A stretch of 45,278 bases of DNA from an uncultured Prevotella sp. (GTDB lineage Bacteria > Bacteroidota > Bacteroidia > Bacteroidales > Bacteroidaceae): the NCBI GenBank assembly GCA_902800365.1, contig CADCEF010000016.1:1-45278 (forward strand), given 5' to 3'. The position numbers and the translations under genes are program-made. The notes beneath the pieces were generated by a model. It did no database searches, was not told where the DNA came from, and saw only the letters and a program-made list of their open reading frames with translations. Position 1 is the stretch's first letter, and every line of letters begins with the position of its first letter. This document shows, one piece after another, positions 16,381 to 25,006 of the stretch.

Positions 16381-19010
16381 AGAGTTTTCTTGAACATGTA
16401 GCAGAAGACCTGCTCTCCCGATATGGCACCAACCTCTCGCGCTTAGCGGTGGTGTTCCCAAATAAGCGTGCATCGTTGTTCCTCAACGAGCACTTGGCTC
16501 GATTGGCAGGTAAGCCCATCTGGAGCCCATCTTATATCACCATCAGCGATTTGTTCCGTAGCCACTCGTCACAACAGGTTGCCGATCCGATACTCCTTGT
16601 GTGTGAGCTACATCGTGTATTCACCGCATGCACAGGTATCGACGAAACTCTCGACCACTTCTACGGATGGGGACAGCTTCTTCTATCCGATTTTGACGAT
16701 CTCGACAAGAATATGGCACCAGCTGATAAGGTGCTTGCCAATCTGCGCGATATCCACGAGCTTGACGACACCTCATATCTCACGCCCGAACAGCGTGAGA
16801 TGATAAAGCGTTTCTTTAGTAACTTCAGCGAAGAACACAACTCCGAGCTCAAAGAGCGATTCCTTCGACTATGGAGTCATATTGGCGAGATTTATCATCA
16901 GTTCAACGCCCAACTGGCTGAGAAGCAGCTGGCCTACGAAGGTGCCCTCTATCGCCAAGTTGCTACCGATGAAAGCATCGAGTTTGAATACGACACCTAT
17001 GTGTTTATTGGTTTCAACCTTCTGCAACAGGTTGAACAGACTCTTTTCCGCCGACTGGAACAACAAGGCAAGGCCATCTTCTATCAGGATACCGATGAGG
17101 TTCCACCGCAGCATATCAATTACATCTCGGCACCCACTGAGAATATCCAGGCACGATACATAAGCGAGTGGCTTAACTCCGACCGCATAAAGGATGGTCG
17201 CCACACAGCCATCGTACTCTGTAACGAGGGATTGCTTCAGACGGTTATTCATTGCTTACCTGAAAGTGTTGACAAGGTTAACATCACTACCGGATACCCG
17301 CTAAGCCAGACATCGATAGCCTCGCTCATCAACACCTTAATTAATATGCAGGTTCACGGCTACTCGCTCCGCAAGCAGATGTTCACCCGTCGATGGGTTG
17401 AGAGCATCAAGCGCCATCCTTATGCCACTATCATGCCTCAAGATTTTGCACAAGAGCGATATACCGAGATACAACCCCTGCTGCATTGGCTCATCAACAT
17501 CACACAGACTATTGCCACATCAAAGAGTCCAATCATCGACTCACCACTCGATACCGAGAGTCTGTTCCGCATGTACACCTTACTTAATAGGTTAAGCGGA
17601 CTTGTTGACAGCGGCATTCTCATGGTAGACGTTATCACGCTGCAACGTCTTATAGGTCAGCTCATTACATCAACCTCTATTCCCTTCCACGGCGAGCCCG
17701 CAGAGGGTATCCAGGTTATGGGAGTACTCGAGACCCGTAACCTTGACTTCGACCACGTACTGCTGCTTTCTTGCAACGAGGGCAACATGCCACGCGGCGT
17801 CAACGACACCTCGTTCATCCCTTATGCCCTTCGCAAGGCTTACGGCTTGACCACCGTAGATTATAAGGTAGCCATCTATCAGCATTATTTCCACCGTCTG
17901 CTGCAACGCGCATCAGACGTTACCATACTCTACAACAATGCTACAAGCGATGGTAAGACGGCCGAGATGTCGCGCTTTATGCTACAGCTTATGGTCGAGA
18001 ACAAAATACCCATCTCGTTCCTTACACTCAAGGCCGGCCAGACACCACAGCTCCACGCACCTAAGACTATCGATAAGACACCAGATGTCATAGCACAGAT
18101 GCGGAAGCGCTTTTCTAAGGAAGAAGGTGGTATTAGCCCCACAGCCATCAACAACTATCTGCGTTGCCAACTGCGATTCTTCTACCGTTATGTGTGCGGA
18201 ATTGCCGAACCCGATAGTACTGAGGATGATTTGATTGACAACCGTTTGTTTGGAAACATCTTCCACAAGGCCGCCCAAGTCATCTACACGCCTTTTATTG
18301 GCAATACCGTATCATCGATGATGCTCGAGGAGCTGCTTAAGGAAGAGGTTACCATCGAACGCGCAGTTGATGAGGCTATCAAGCAGGAGTTCTTTAAGAT
18401 TAACGACCCATCGCGCCCGTTGCCACCACTCGATGGCTTGCAGATAATAAATCGCGAGGTTATCATCAAATACATACGCCAATTGCTTGAGGTAGATCGC
18501 CGCTTTACACCTTTCCGTATTATCGACCTAGAGAAGTGGGAATCAACAGAGATTGGCGGATTTAAGGTTGGTGGCATCATCGATCGCCTTGATATCATAT
18601 ACAATTCCGAAACGGGCGAAGAACTGGTCCGCGTCGTCGATTATAAGACAGGTTCCCGCGACGCAAGTTCATTGCCCGATGTTGCTTCGATATTCAACCC
18701 TGAAGCTGTCAAAGATCATAGTGACTATTTCCTGCAGACGTTCCTCTATGCCCATATCGTGCGTTCAAAAAGTCCTAACAAAGTGTCGCCATGCCTACTG
18801 TTTATCCAGCATGCAGGAGGCAAAGACTACGACCCGACACTTAGCATAGGTAAAGAACCCGTAACTGATATAGCTACGTATTCAGATGAGTACATAAGTT
18901 TGTTTGAGAATTTGTTGGCCGAGATATTCAATCCTCAATTGTCGTTCACGCCAACCGACGACCGCAAACACTGCGAGACATGCCCGTTTGCCTCACTCTG
19001 CCGAGGCTAA
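16377..19010 (+). CDS. addB: AddB-type nuclease subunit with iron-sulfur-cluster cysteines
   Basis: This 877-residue partner of AddA has an N-terminal helicase-like half without a usable Walker A (LAVVFPNKRASLFL stands in its place) and a C-terminal PD-(D/E)XK nuclease. The nuclease has RLFGNIFHKAA, then VGGIIDRLDII, the catalytic VVDYKTG and the QTFLYAH motif. The nuclease is bracketed by cysteines in the B. subtilis AddB pattern: one at about C597 (LRCQLRFF) and C866, C869 and C875 near the end, in the C-x2-C-x5-C spacing of the 4Fe-4S AddB/AdnA class. The start is coupled to AddA by an ATGA overlap. The last 18 bp overlap the convergent potassium-channel gene, leaving no room for a separate terminator. 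Confidence 0.9.
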   Translation: MKSFLEHVAEDLLSRYGTNLSRLAVVFPNKRASLFLNEHLARLAGKPIWSPSYITISDLFRSHSSQQVADPILLVCELHRVFTACTGIDETLDHFYGWGQLLLSDFDDLDKNMAPADKVLANLRDIHELDDTSYLTPEQREMIKRFFSNFSEEHNSELKERFLRLWSHIGEIYHQFNAQLAEKQLAYEGALYRQVATDESIEFEYDTYVFIGFNLLQQVEQTLFRRLEQQGKAIFYQDTDEVPPQHINYISAPTENIQARYISEWLNSDRIKDGRHTAIVLCNEGLLQTVIHCLPESVDKVNITTGYPLSQTSIASLINTLINMQVHGYSLRKQMFTRRWVESIKRHPYATIMPQDFAQERYTEIQPLLHWLINITQTIATSKSPIIDSPLDTESLFRMYTLLNRLSGLVDSGILMVDVITLQRLIGQLITSTSIPFHGEPAEGIQVMGVLETRNLDFDHVLLLSCNEGNMPRGVNDTSFIPYALRKAYGLTTVDYKVAIYQHYFHRLLQRASDVTILYNNATSDGKTAEMSRFMLQLMVENKIPISFLTLKAGQTPQLHAPKTIDKTPDVIAQMRKRFSKEEGGISPTAINNYLRCQLRFFYRYVCGIAEPDSTEDDLIDNRLFGNIFHKAAQVIYTPFIGNTVSSMMLEELLKEEVTIERAVDEAIKQEFFKINDPSRPLPPLDGLQIINREVIIKYIRQLLEVDRRFTPFRIIDLEKWESTEIGGFKVGGIIDRLDIIYNSETGEELVRVVDYKTGSRDASSLPDVASIFNPEAVKDHSDYFLQTFLYAHIVRSKSPNKVSPCLLFIQHAGGKDYDPTLSIGKEPVTDIATYSDEYISLFENLLAEIFNPQLSFTPTDDRKHCETCPFASLCRG

Positions 19011-19775
19011 CGGAGCGTTCTCTTCGCGCTCTTGCATCTCCTTACGCTGCTTCAGCTCATCCATATAGCCCGCGGTAATAATACCTGAAGGCAGGGCAAT
19101 GATGGCTATACCCACGATTGATGAAAGGATACTTATCACACGTCCTGTATTCGATATTGGATACAGGTCGCCATAGCCCACAGTAGTAAGCGTACATGCA
19201 GCCCAATAGAATGCATCGAAGAAGTCGCGGAACAGCAGTTCGCCCGTAACCGGGTTTATGTCTTCCTCGGCATTAAACATAATGAGGGCAGTAATAAATA
19301 TGTAGAACAACGCCAGCGAAGCCACCGTCCACAATATCTTTCCCTGCTTGCGTATAACGGCCACGATAATCATCAGCGGCTCAAAGTATCTCACTACCTT
19401 GAATATACGCAGCAGTTTAAGCAGACGCGACACACGAACCACCTTGAACGTAGGCGATATCATGTTGAAAACAGGCAGAATTGACAACAGGTCGATAATA
19501 GCCATTGGCGTAAACGGATAAACCACGTACGCACGCCAATCCTTGTATTTCGATTCGAAATCGGCGGTACACCATCTCAGGAGATAGTCGATGATAAAGA
19601 GCAGACTCGATATCAGATCCATCCACCAGAACACCTTATTGTAGTGTCTGAACATCAGTGGGAACACACCTATGATAATGGCCAGCAACATTACTCCACC
19701 ATAGATGCGCGACCCTGTACTAACCTTTGGGGTCTTCACCATGTCGTGTACAAACTTGCGCCAATTCGTCTCCAT
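18993..19775 (-). CDS. Voltage-gated-type potassium channel
   Basis: I start at the ATG at 19775 (METNWRKF), 260 residues; the open frame extends 22 codons further upstream into the MFS gene but has no other support. Six membrane segments are visible. The fourth is a positively charged voltage-sensor-like helix (FKVVRVSRLLKLLRIFKVVR, about 110-130), followed by a pore loop with the K+ selectivity filter TTVGYGD (about 195) and the inner helix GIAIIALPSGIITAGY. The short charged tail (DELKQRKEMQEREEN) has no RCK domain, so regulation is unlikely to be by that route. The MFS gene ends 4 bp upstream, so the two are co-transcribed. Prokaryotic Kv-type channels set membrane potential, but the physiological role here is unknown. 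Confidence 0.92.
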   Translation of the reverse strand: METNWRKFVHDMVKTPKVSTGSRIYGGVMLLAIIIGVFPLMFRHYNKVFWWMDLISSLLFIIDYLLRWCTADFESKYKDWRAYVVYPFTPMAIIDLLSILPVFNMISPTFKVVRVSRLLKLLRIFKVVRYFEPLMIIVAVIRKQGKILWTVASLALFYIFITALIMFNAEEDINPVTGELLFRDFFDAFYWAACTLTTVGYGDLYPISNTGRVISILSSIVGIAIIALPSGIITAGYMDELKQRKEMQEREENAPLASAE

Positions 19776-19779
19776 AGCT

Positions 19780-20955
19780 TTATCTGTTTTTGTTATTAGT
19801 AAACCACTTGTGCGTAAAGTGATACATCGCCAATGCCACAATGGTAAGCACCAATGCAGCGATGAGTGCCGATGTGGTGTCGCCCTGGAACACAGCCAGT
19901 CCTATGCCCACGCCCCATGCTATACCGCTCTCCCATCCCAGCAGGAATGTGCTCTGCGATGTGCCTCGCTGACAATGGCGACTCAGTTTGATAAAGAACA
20001 GCAGGAATCTCGATCCTATCAGTCCTGTACCCATACCTACAAACAGCGGAGCGGCCATCATCACAATCGGCAGGTTGCGGGTAATCATCATCAGTAGTGC
20101 AGCACCAATCAGTATCAGTCCTGTTACCACCTCGCTCTTCAGTTCGGCATCCCTGAACACAAATCTCTGCGATAGTATTGCAGCAGCAAATCCCATCATC
20201 ATCATCGAGTAGAAGTGCTCGTCAAGAATCACAGATAGAATTATTCCCACAGCCAGTGTCACTAGCTGAAGATTTACGAACAACGGGAATCCGTGAGGCA
20301 GGAAGAAGCGGTCTAGACTAACCGTTGGAATATCATCCTGAGGTGCACGGAAAGGGAAGTTTACTGTTAATACCAGCACGGCCACTGCAACAGCACAAGC
20401 GATGGTGGCCAGAAGCACATAGTGGAATCCGGCTATACGACCTATCAGCAGTCCTGCCATAGGTCCCATCGATAGTGCAAAGCGCGAGAACCAAGCTGCC
20501 GAGTGGTTAGCCTCGGTTCGCTGGAACGACTCACTTGTATCAATAATCAGCGTGCTTGTAAGCACCATCTGTGCTAGTCCAAATGCAGCTCCTTGAGCCA
20601 ATCTATGCACAATTATTACCATCGAATCATTCACACGCATGTGAAGTCCGTCGATATAATACAGCGTTCCTATCAGCAAAGCCTCGGCCAGCACCGCGTA
20701 GATGCAGACCAGGTTACGTCGGAAGTGCTGAACCAGATACGATATGAATGCGCCTAATGCAAACAGACCCACGCCAAAGGCTCCCATGGCGATACCGGCA
20801 TCAACCATACCCAACTGCTGTGTTTCAATCAGCCATTGGGGCATAGTGGGCACCAGCATATATACCGTCATAGCAAGCAGGAAGTTGGCTATTGCCATCA
20901 ACCAGAAGTCTTTATGCCACAATCTAATATGTACGGGCGTACTCTGAGAATTCAT
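19780..20955 (-). CDS. Major facilitator superfamily transporter
   Basis: This 391-residue protein has about 12 hydrophobic segments in two halves joined by a loop (FRAPQDDIPTVSLDRFFLPHG, about 200-220). The N-terminal half has features of drug/sugar-type MFS carriers (VPTMPQWL, MGAFGVGLFALGAFISYLVQHFRR, the last like the MFS loop 2-3 motif, and GRIAGFHY). The substrate cannot be told. The ATG gives a 15-residue cytosolic lead before the first helix, usual for MFS. It has its own -7 box 33 bp upstream, and the K+ channel gene follows 4 bp after its stop. Confidence 0.88.
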   Translation of the reverse strand: MNSQSTPVHIRLWHKDFWLMAIANFLLAMTVYMLVPTMPQWLIETQQLGMVDAGIAMGAFGVGLFALGAFISYLVQHFRRNLVCIYAVLAEALLIGTLYYIDGLHMRVNDSMVIIVHRLAQGAAFGLAQMVLTSTLIIDTSESFQRTEANHSAAWFSRFALSMGPMAGLLIGRIAGFHYVLLATIACAVAVAVLVLTVNFPFRAPQDDIPTVSLDRFFLPHGFPLFVNLQLVTLAVGIILSVILDEHFYSMMMMGFAAAILSQRFVFRDAELKSEVVTGLILIGAALLMMITRNLPIVMMAAPLFVGMGTGLIGSRFLLFFIKLSRHCQRGTSQSTFLLGWESGIAWGVGIGLAVFQGDTTSALIAALVLTIVALAMYHFTHKWFTNNKNR

Positions 20956-20987
20956 TCAATTTTAATAGTTTGACATTAATTCGGGTG

Positions 20988-20995
20988 CAAAATTA
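20988..20995 (-). promoter_or_regulatory. Putative promoter -7 box for the MFS/K+ channel genes
   Basis: On the minus strand this is TAATTTTG, a TAnnTTTG match 33 bp upstream of the MFS start. I do not see a TTTG -33 box at the right spacing. It is divergent from the promoter at 21014-21045. Confidence 0.55.
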
Positions 20996-21013
20996 CTAAT
21001 TTTTAGCGAGATA

Positions 21014-21045
21014 TTTGCTATTTTCGGGAATTTAGTGTAATTTTG
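21014..21045 (+). promoter_or_regulatory. Bacteroidales promoter of the lipoprotein-rsmG-hydrolase genes
   Basis: TTTG at 21014-21017, a 20-bp spacer, then TAATTTTG at 21038-21045: an exact match to the Bacteroidales -33/-7 promoter layout. The lipoprotein ATG at 21068 is 22 bp further on. Confidence 0.8.
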
Positions 21046-21067
21046 CGCAAAAATATGTGCAAATAGT

Positions 21068-21877
21068 ATGTCAAATAGACTTAAATTTACTCTTCTCGCG
21101 CTGTTCATGATCATCCTTACAGGATGCCGAAACGATAACGAGGGCAAGCTCACTTTTGAGATGCTTTCGGCCGAGAAATCCGTAAAGCTATCTAACGAGG
21201 AGCTATCGCCCCTATGTAGCGTAAGCCTCAAGATGGCAAGTGCCACAAAGGAGAGCGGCGAGGTTGGAGAGAAGATAAACGCCGAGGTTGTCTATCGTCT
21301 TTTCAATCAGGAGGGCATCGGCATTCAGGCCGCTATGGACCAGTACATCGAGCAGTACTGTTCGTCATACCGCTCACACATGCTGCCTCTCTATAACGAG
21401 GATCGCGCCGACACCACAAAGCGCTCATGGTACGAGTTCCATTACATTATCAACACCTCTACCGAGCAGACGTCGCGCAACACGCTGGCCTATCTTGCCA
21501 CTATTGACTATAGCGAGGGCCATGCCAACAGCATACATCAGCTGCTGCCAATCAATTTCTACACTACTACGGGCGATTATATCAAGACATCCGACATCTT
21601 TGTTGATGGCTACGAGACTCAACTCACCCCGATGTTGCTAAAGGCACTTATGGAGCGCGAAGAGGTAAACACTCTCGACTCTCTTAAGGAGAAAGGCTAT
21701 CTTCAGACTGTAGATATGTACACGCCCCAGAACTATATTGTGGGCGATAATACCATTACGTTTATTTTCAATCCGTCAGAGATTGCCTCACTCGAACTGG
21801 GCACCGTACAGCTTATTCTCACTTACGCCCAGATGCAGAAGATTATCAAACCCAAGTTTTTAAAGACACTACAATGA
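21068..21877 (+). CDS. DUF3298/RsiV-like lipoprotein
   Basis: This 269-residue lipoprotein has a signal peptide ending in the lipobox LTGC (C20). The body looks like the DUF4163/DUF3298 architecture also seen in the anti-sigma factor RsiV: a first region around RSWYEFHYIINT, then LLPINFYTTTGDYIKTSDIF and TPMLLKALMER, with the typical DUF3298 ending TFIFNPSEIASLELGTVQLILTY (in two parts here). Position after export and lipidation would be the periplasmic or outer-membrane face. No sigma factor gene is adjacent, so a sensor role is not indicated. Its stop overlaps rsmG by 4 bp (ATGA), so the two are translationally coupled. Confidence 0.75.
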   Translation: MSNRLKFTLLALFMIILTGCRNDNEGKLTFEMLSAEKSVKLSNEELSPLCSVSLKMASATKESGEVGEKINAEVVYRLFNQEGIGIQAAMDQYIEQYCSSYRSHMLPLYNEDRADTTKRSWYEFHYIINTSTEQTSRNTLAYLATIDYSEGHANSIHQLLPINFYTTTGDYIKTSDIFVDGYETQLTPMLLKALMEREEVNTLDSLKEKGYLQTVDMYTPQNYIVGDNTITFIFNPSEIASLELGTVQLILTYAQMQKIIKPKFLKTLQ

Positions 21878-22500
21878 ACGCAGAGATTATCTACAGATAC
21901 TTCCCTAATCTTACCGATGTACAGCTGCAGCAGTTTGCCGCACTTGGCGAGCTCTATCGCGATTGGAACACTAAGATTAATGTCATTTCTCGCAAGGATA
22001 TCGACCAGCTCTACGAGCATCATGTACTCCACTCGCTGGCCATAGCCAAGATTATCAATTTCCGCCCAGGAACCAGCATTCTCGACTTCGGCACAGGCGG
22101 CGGATTCCCTGGTGTGCCCCTCTCGATTCTCTTCCCAGAGTGCCAGTTCAAGCTTATCGACGGTACGGGAAAGAAGATTCGCGTGGCTCAGGAGGTGTGC
22201 GATGCCATCGGTCTTAAGAACTGCGCCCCCACTCATCTGCGTGGCGAGGACGAGAAGGATAAGTACGACTTCATCGTGAGCCGTGCCGTAATGCCCCTGC
22301 CCGACCTTGTAAAGCTTATGCGCAAAAACATCTCTAAGACGTCCAGCAACGCCCTTCCCAATGGTATTCTCTGCCTTAAGGGCGGCAACTTGCAGGCCGA
22401 GTTGCAGCCATATCACAAGATAGTAGAAACCAACGAGATATCGCAGTTCTTCAAGGAAGAGTGGTTCAAAGAAAAATTCGTAATCTATCTCCCGCTGTAA
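21874..22500 (+). CDS. rsmG: 16S rRNA (guanine-527-N7)-methyltransferase
   Basis: This 208-residue protein is RsmG (formerly GidB), which methylates G527 of 16S rRNA with S-adenosylmethionine. The SAM-binding loop LDFGTGGGFPGVPL is at about residues 70-83, followed by the acidic strand FKLIDGTGKKIR. The early WNTKINVISRKD segment and the VSRAVMPLPDL motif are also family hallmarks. Length matches the family. It is coupled to the upstream lipoprotein gene (ATGA) and to the downstream hydrolase (TAATG). Confidence 0.95.
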   Translation: MNAEIIYRYFPNLTDVQLQQFAALGELYRDWNTKINVISRKDIDQLYEHHVLHSLAIAKIINFRPGTSILDFGTGGGFPGVPLSILFPECQFKLIDGTGKKIRVAQEVCDAIGLKNCAPTHLRGEDEKDKYDFIVSRAVMPLPDLVKLMRKNISKTSSNALPNGILCLKGGNLQAELQPYHKIVETNEISQFFKEEWFKEKFVIYLPL

Positions 22501-23147
22501 TGCTTAACATCAAGACATTCTGTTTCAATCTCCTTCAGGAGAATACCTATGTGGTTAGCGATGATAGCCTCGAGTGCGTCATCATCGACTGCGGCGCCTA
22601 CTACGATGCCGAGCGTGATGCACTTGTAAAATACATCAACGATAACAATCTTAAGCCCGTACACCTGTTGTGTACCCATGGTCATTTCGACCATAACTTC
22701 GGCATCAACACCGTCTATGAAACATGGGGATTGAAACCAGAGATAGCAGCTGAAGACGAGTGGCTCATCACCAACCTCTCAGGTCAGTTCTACGATATGG
22801 CGGGCGTAAAATTGCGCTGGGCTTATCCCGAGCCCGGACATTTCTTTGCTGCCGATGAGGTTATCAACTTTGGAACCCATCAGTTGCAGATTCTTCGCAC
22901 CCCAGGTCACACTCCAGGTGGAGTAACCTTCTATTGTGCCGAAGAGAAAGCCGCCTTTACCGGCGACACCCTTTTCCGTATGAGCATAGGCCGCACCGAT
23001 TTTGAACGCGGAAGCTACGAGGAAATTCTCAATAGTCTGAGCAAAGTTATAGCTCAACTCCCCGCCGATACAACCGTTTATCCCGGTCATGGTCCTAAGA
23101 CCAACATCAGCGACGAATTGAGCTACAATCCGTATCTAAACTCTTAA
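22500..23147 (+). CDS. MBL-fold metallo-hydrolase (glyoxalase II-like)
   Basis: I start at the ATG at 22500, which overlaps the rsmG stop as TAATG and begins MLNIKTFCFNLLQENTY, typical for the family. An upstream ATG in rsmG would add 13 unlikely residues. The 215-residue protein has the zinc-binding THGHFDH motif (residues 59-65), the second-site AFTGDTLFRMSIGRTDF and the final YPGHGPKT histidine. Such proteins hydrolyse thioesters such as S-D-lactoylglutathione or act on related metabolites; the substrate is not evident. The convergent SulP gene ends 2 bp after its stop. Confidence 0.9.
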   Translation: MLNIKTFCFNLLQENTYVVSDDSLECVIIDCGAYYDAERDALVKYINDNNLKPVHLLCTHGHFDHNFGINTVYETWGLKPEIAAEDEWLITNLSGQFYDMAGVKLRWAYPEPGHFFAADEVINFGTHQLQILRTPGHTPGGVTFYCAEEKAAFTGDTLFRMSIGRTDFERGSYEEILNSLSKVIAQLPADTTVYPGHGPKTNISDELSYNPYLNS

Positions 23148-23149
23148 TT

Positions 23150-24850
23150 TTATACTAAGCTATTAGCGCGCTCCAAGGCGATATTGATGTGCGAGCAGAT
23201 ATTCTCCTCGCCCAGCATCTGGTCGAATCCTGACTTATGCAGCACTGCCTGCACCTTAGGATTAACACCCGACAGCACTACCTGTATACCCTCCTTCTGG
23301 CTCATAGCACAGAGGTTGGTAAGGTTGTGGATACCTGTTGAGTCAACAAAAGGCACCTTACGCATACGGATGATTCTCACCTTAGGACGCTTATGCCCCA
23401 TTGTGGCCATCAGGTCTTCAAACTTGTTACCTGCTCCGAAGAAGTAAGGACCGTTAATCTCATACACCTCTATGCCCTCAGGTATAGTAAGGTGCTCCAG
23501 GTTACCCATCTGGAAGTCACTCTGCTCCTCCTCTGGGTCAATCTCATCGCTAATAACCTTAACATCTGTAGTCTCGGCCATACGGCGCATAAACAGCAGA
23601 CATGCACAGATAAGTCCCACCTCGATGGCTATTGTAAGGTCGAATATTACGGTAAGCAGGAATGTAACTACCAGCACGATGACATCGCTCTTGGGGTTCT
23701 TCATAATCGAAGCAAACGATCTCCATCCGCTCATGTTGTAGCTAACAATCACCAGCACACCAGCCAGACAAGCCATTGGAATGTACTGTGCCAGAGGCAT
23801 CAGGAACAGGAAGATAAGCAGCAGCACTGCAGCATGCACGATACCTGCAACTGGTGTACGACCACCATTGTTGATGTTTGTCATTGTGCGTGCGATGGCT
23901 CCTGTAGCAGGAATACCGCCGAAGATTGGGCTTGCCAAATTGGCCACACCCTGCGCGATAAGCTCTGTGTTTGAATCATGGCGATCGCCAATAACACCAT
24001 CAGCCACCGTGGCCGAAAGCAAAGATTCTATAGCACCAAGAATGGCGATAGTGATAGCTGGCGACACCAATCCCTTAATCACGTTCCACGATATCGAGGG
24101 CATCTCGGCATCGGGCAACTGGTTCGAAATAGAGAATCTGTCGCCTATTGTCTCTACACTCTCCACGCCCGCATACTGCTTAAGCAGCAGCACAGCTACG
24201 GTCATCACGATGATGGCGATAAGGCTTCCGGGCAGTTTTTTCAACACGTTATTATATTTAGCAATCATAGGCCATGCAGCAATCACTGCAACCGAGCCTA
24301 TACCCACGCCTGCGCTCCACAGGTCGATGGTGCCGAACGAACCAATATATGCCACCCACTTCTCGATAAAGTCGCTTGGCACGGTCTCCATTGTAAGTCC
24401 GAACAGGTCCTTAATCTGTGTGGTGAAGATGGTAAGCGCAATACCGCTGGTGAATCCTACCACAATGGGATATGGAATATACTTAATAATAGTTCCTAAG
24501 TGCAGCACTCCGAACATAATCAGGAACACACCCGCCATCAGCGTGGCAATTGTAAGTCCCTCAAATCCGTACTGCTGAATAATTCCGTAGATAATGATGA
24601 TAAACGCACCTGTAGGTCCGCCTATCTGCACCTTCGATCCACCCAGCAGCGATACTATCAATCCTGCTACTATGGCGGTAATGATACCCTTCTCAGGGGT
24701 TACGCCTGATGCGATACCGAATGCGATTGCCAATGGCAGCGCCACGATACCAACTATGATACCGGCCAACAGGTCGGTGGTAAATTGTTGTTTGTTGTAG
24801 TGCCGAAGAGTCGTCAAAAGTTTCGGCTTGAATGCTAATGTTGTAATCAT
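23150..24850 (-). CDS. SulP-family anion transporter with STAS domain
   Basis: This 566-residue inner-membrane protein has the SulP layout. The N-terminal transport domain (about 20-420) contains the family signature region (GIIVGIVALPLAIAFGIASG and PTGAFIIIIYGI), and a cytosolic STAS domain follows at about 445-560 (FVDSTGIHNLTNL carries the conserved Asp-Ser-Thr-Gly loop). Family members move sulfate, bicarbonate or dicarboxylates by H+ or Na+ symport. The sequence does not fix the substrate. It has a well-formed promoter in the 156-bp gap shared with the divergent lipoprotein gene. Confidence 0.92.
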   Translation of the reverse strand: MITTLAFKPKLLTTLRHYNKQQFTTDLLAGIIVGIVALPLAIAFGIASGVTPEKGIITAIVAGLIVSLLGGSKVQIGGPTGAFIIIIYGIIQQYGFEGLTIATLMAGVFLIMFGVLHLGTIIKYIPYPIVVGFTSGIALTIFTTQIKDLFGLTMETVPSDFIEKWVAYIGSFGTIDLWSAGVGIGSVAVIAAWPMIAKYNNVLKKLPGSLIAIIVMTVAVLLLKQYAGVESVETIGDRFSISNQLPDAEMPSISWNVIKGLVSPAITIAILGAIESLLSATVADGVIGDRHDSNTELIAQGVANLASPIFGGIPATGAIARTMTNINNGGRTPVAGIVHAAVLLLIFLFLMPLAQYIPMACLAGVLVIVSYNMSGWRSFASIMKNPKSDVIVLVVTFLLTVIFDLTIAIEVGLICACLLFMRRMAETTDVKVISDEIDPEEEQSDFQMGNLEHLTIPEGIEVYEINGPYFFGAGNKFEDLMATMGHKRPKVRIIRMRKVPFVDSTGIHNLTNLCAMSQKEGIQVVLSGVNPKVQAVLHKSGFDQMLGEENICSHINIALERANSLV

Positions 24851-24888
24851 CGTTCTATTATAACCTTGTTATCTTGAAAAAACGGGTG

Positions 24889-24920
24889 CAAAAGTATAAA
24901 AAAAACAAAAAAGTAGCAAA
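24889..24920 (-). promoter_or_regulatory. Bacteroidales promoter of the SulP transporter gene
   Basis: Read on the minus strand: TTTG at 24920-24917, a 20-bp spacer, then TACTTTTG at 24896-24889. Both boxes match consensus. The -7 box is 38 bp from the SulP ATG. Confidence 0.78.
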
Positions 24921-24921
24921 C

Positions 24922-24956
24922 TTTGCTCTAACATATTGTAAATTAATGTACTTTTG
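24922..24956 (+). promoter_or_regulatory. Putative promoter of the Ala/Lys-rich lipoprotein gene
   Basis: TACTTTTG at 24949-24956 matches the -7 consensus; a TTTG at 24922-24925 lies 23 bp upstream, slightly longer than the usual 19-21 bp. The leader to the ATG at 25007 is about 50 bp. It lies back to back with the SulP promoter, the two -33 boxes being adjacent (24917-24925), so the promoters may interfere or share a regulator. Confidence 0.6.
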
Positions 24957-25006
24957 TTGCCAAATATCAAGTCAATTTTATTGTTTTACTTAAAAATCAA
25001 AGCATT

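Noticed and set aside
23781-24578. 265-residue open frame antisense to the SulP gene
   Set aside because: The SulP frame has full family features; the antisense frame reads as a by-product of the hydrophobic codon bias.
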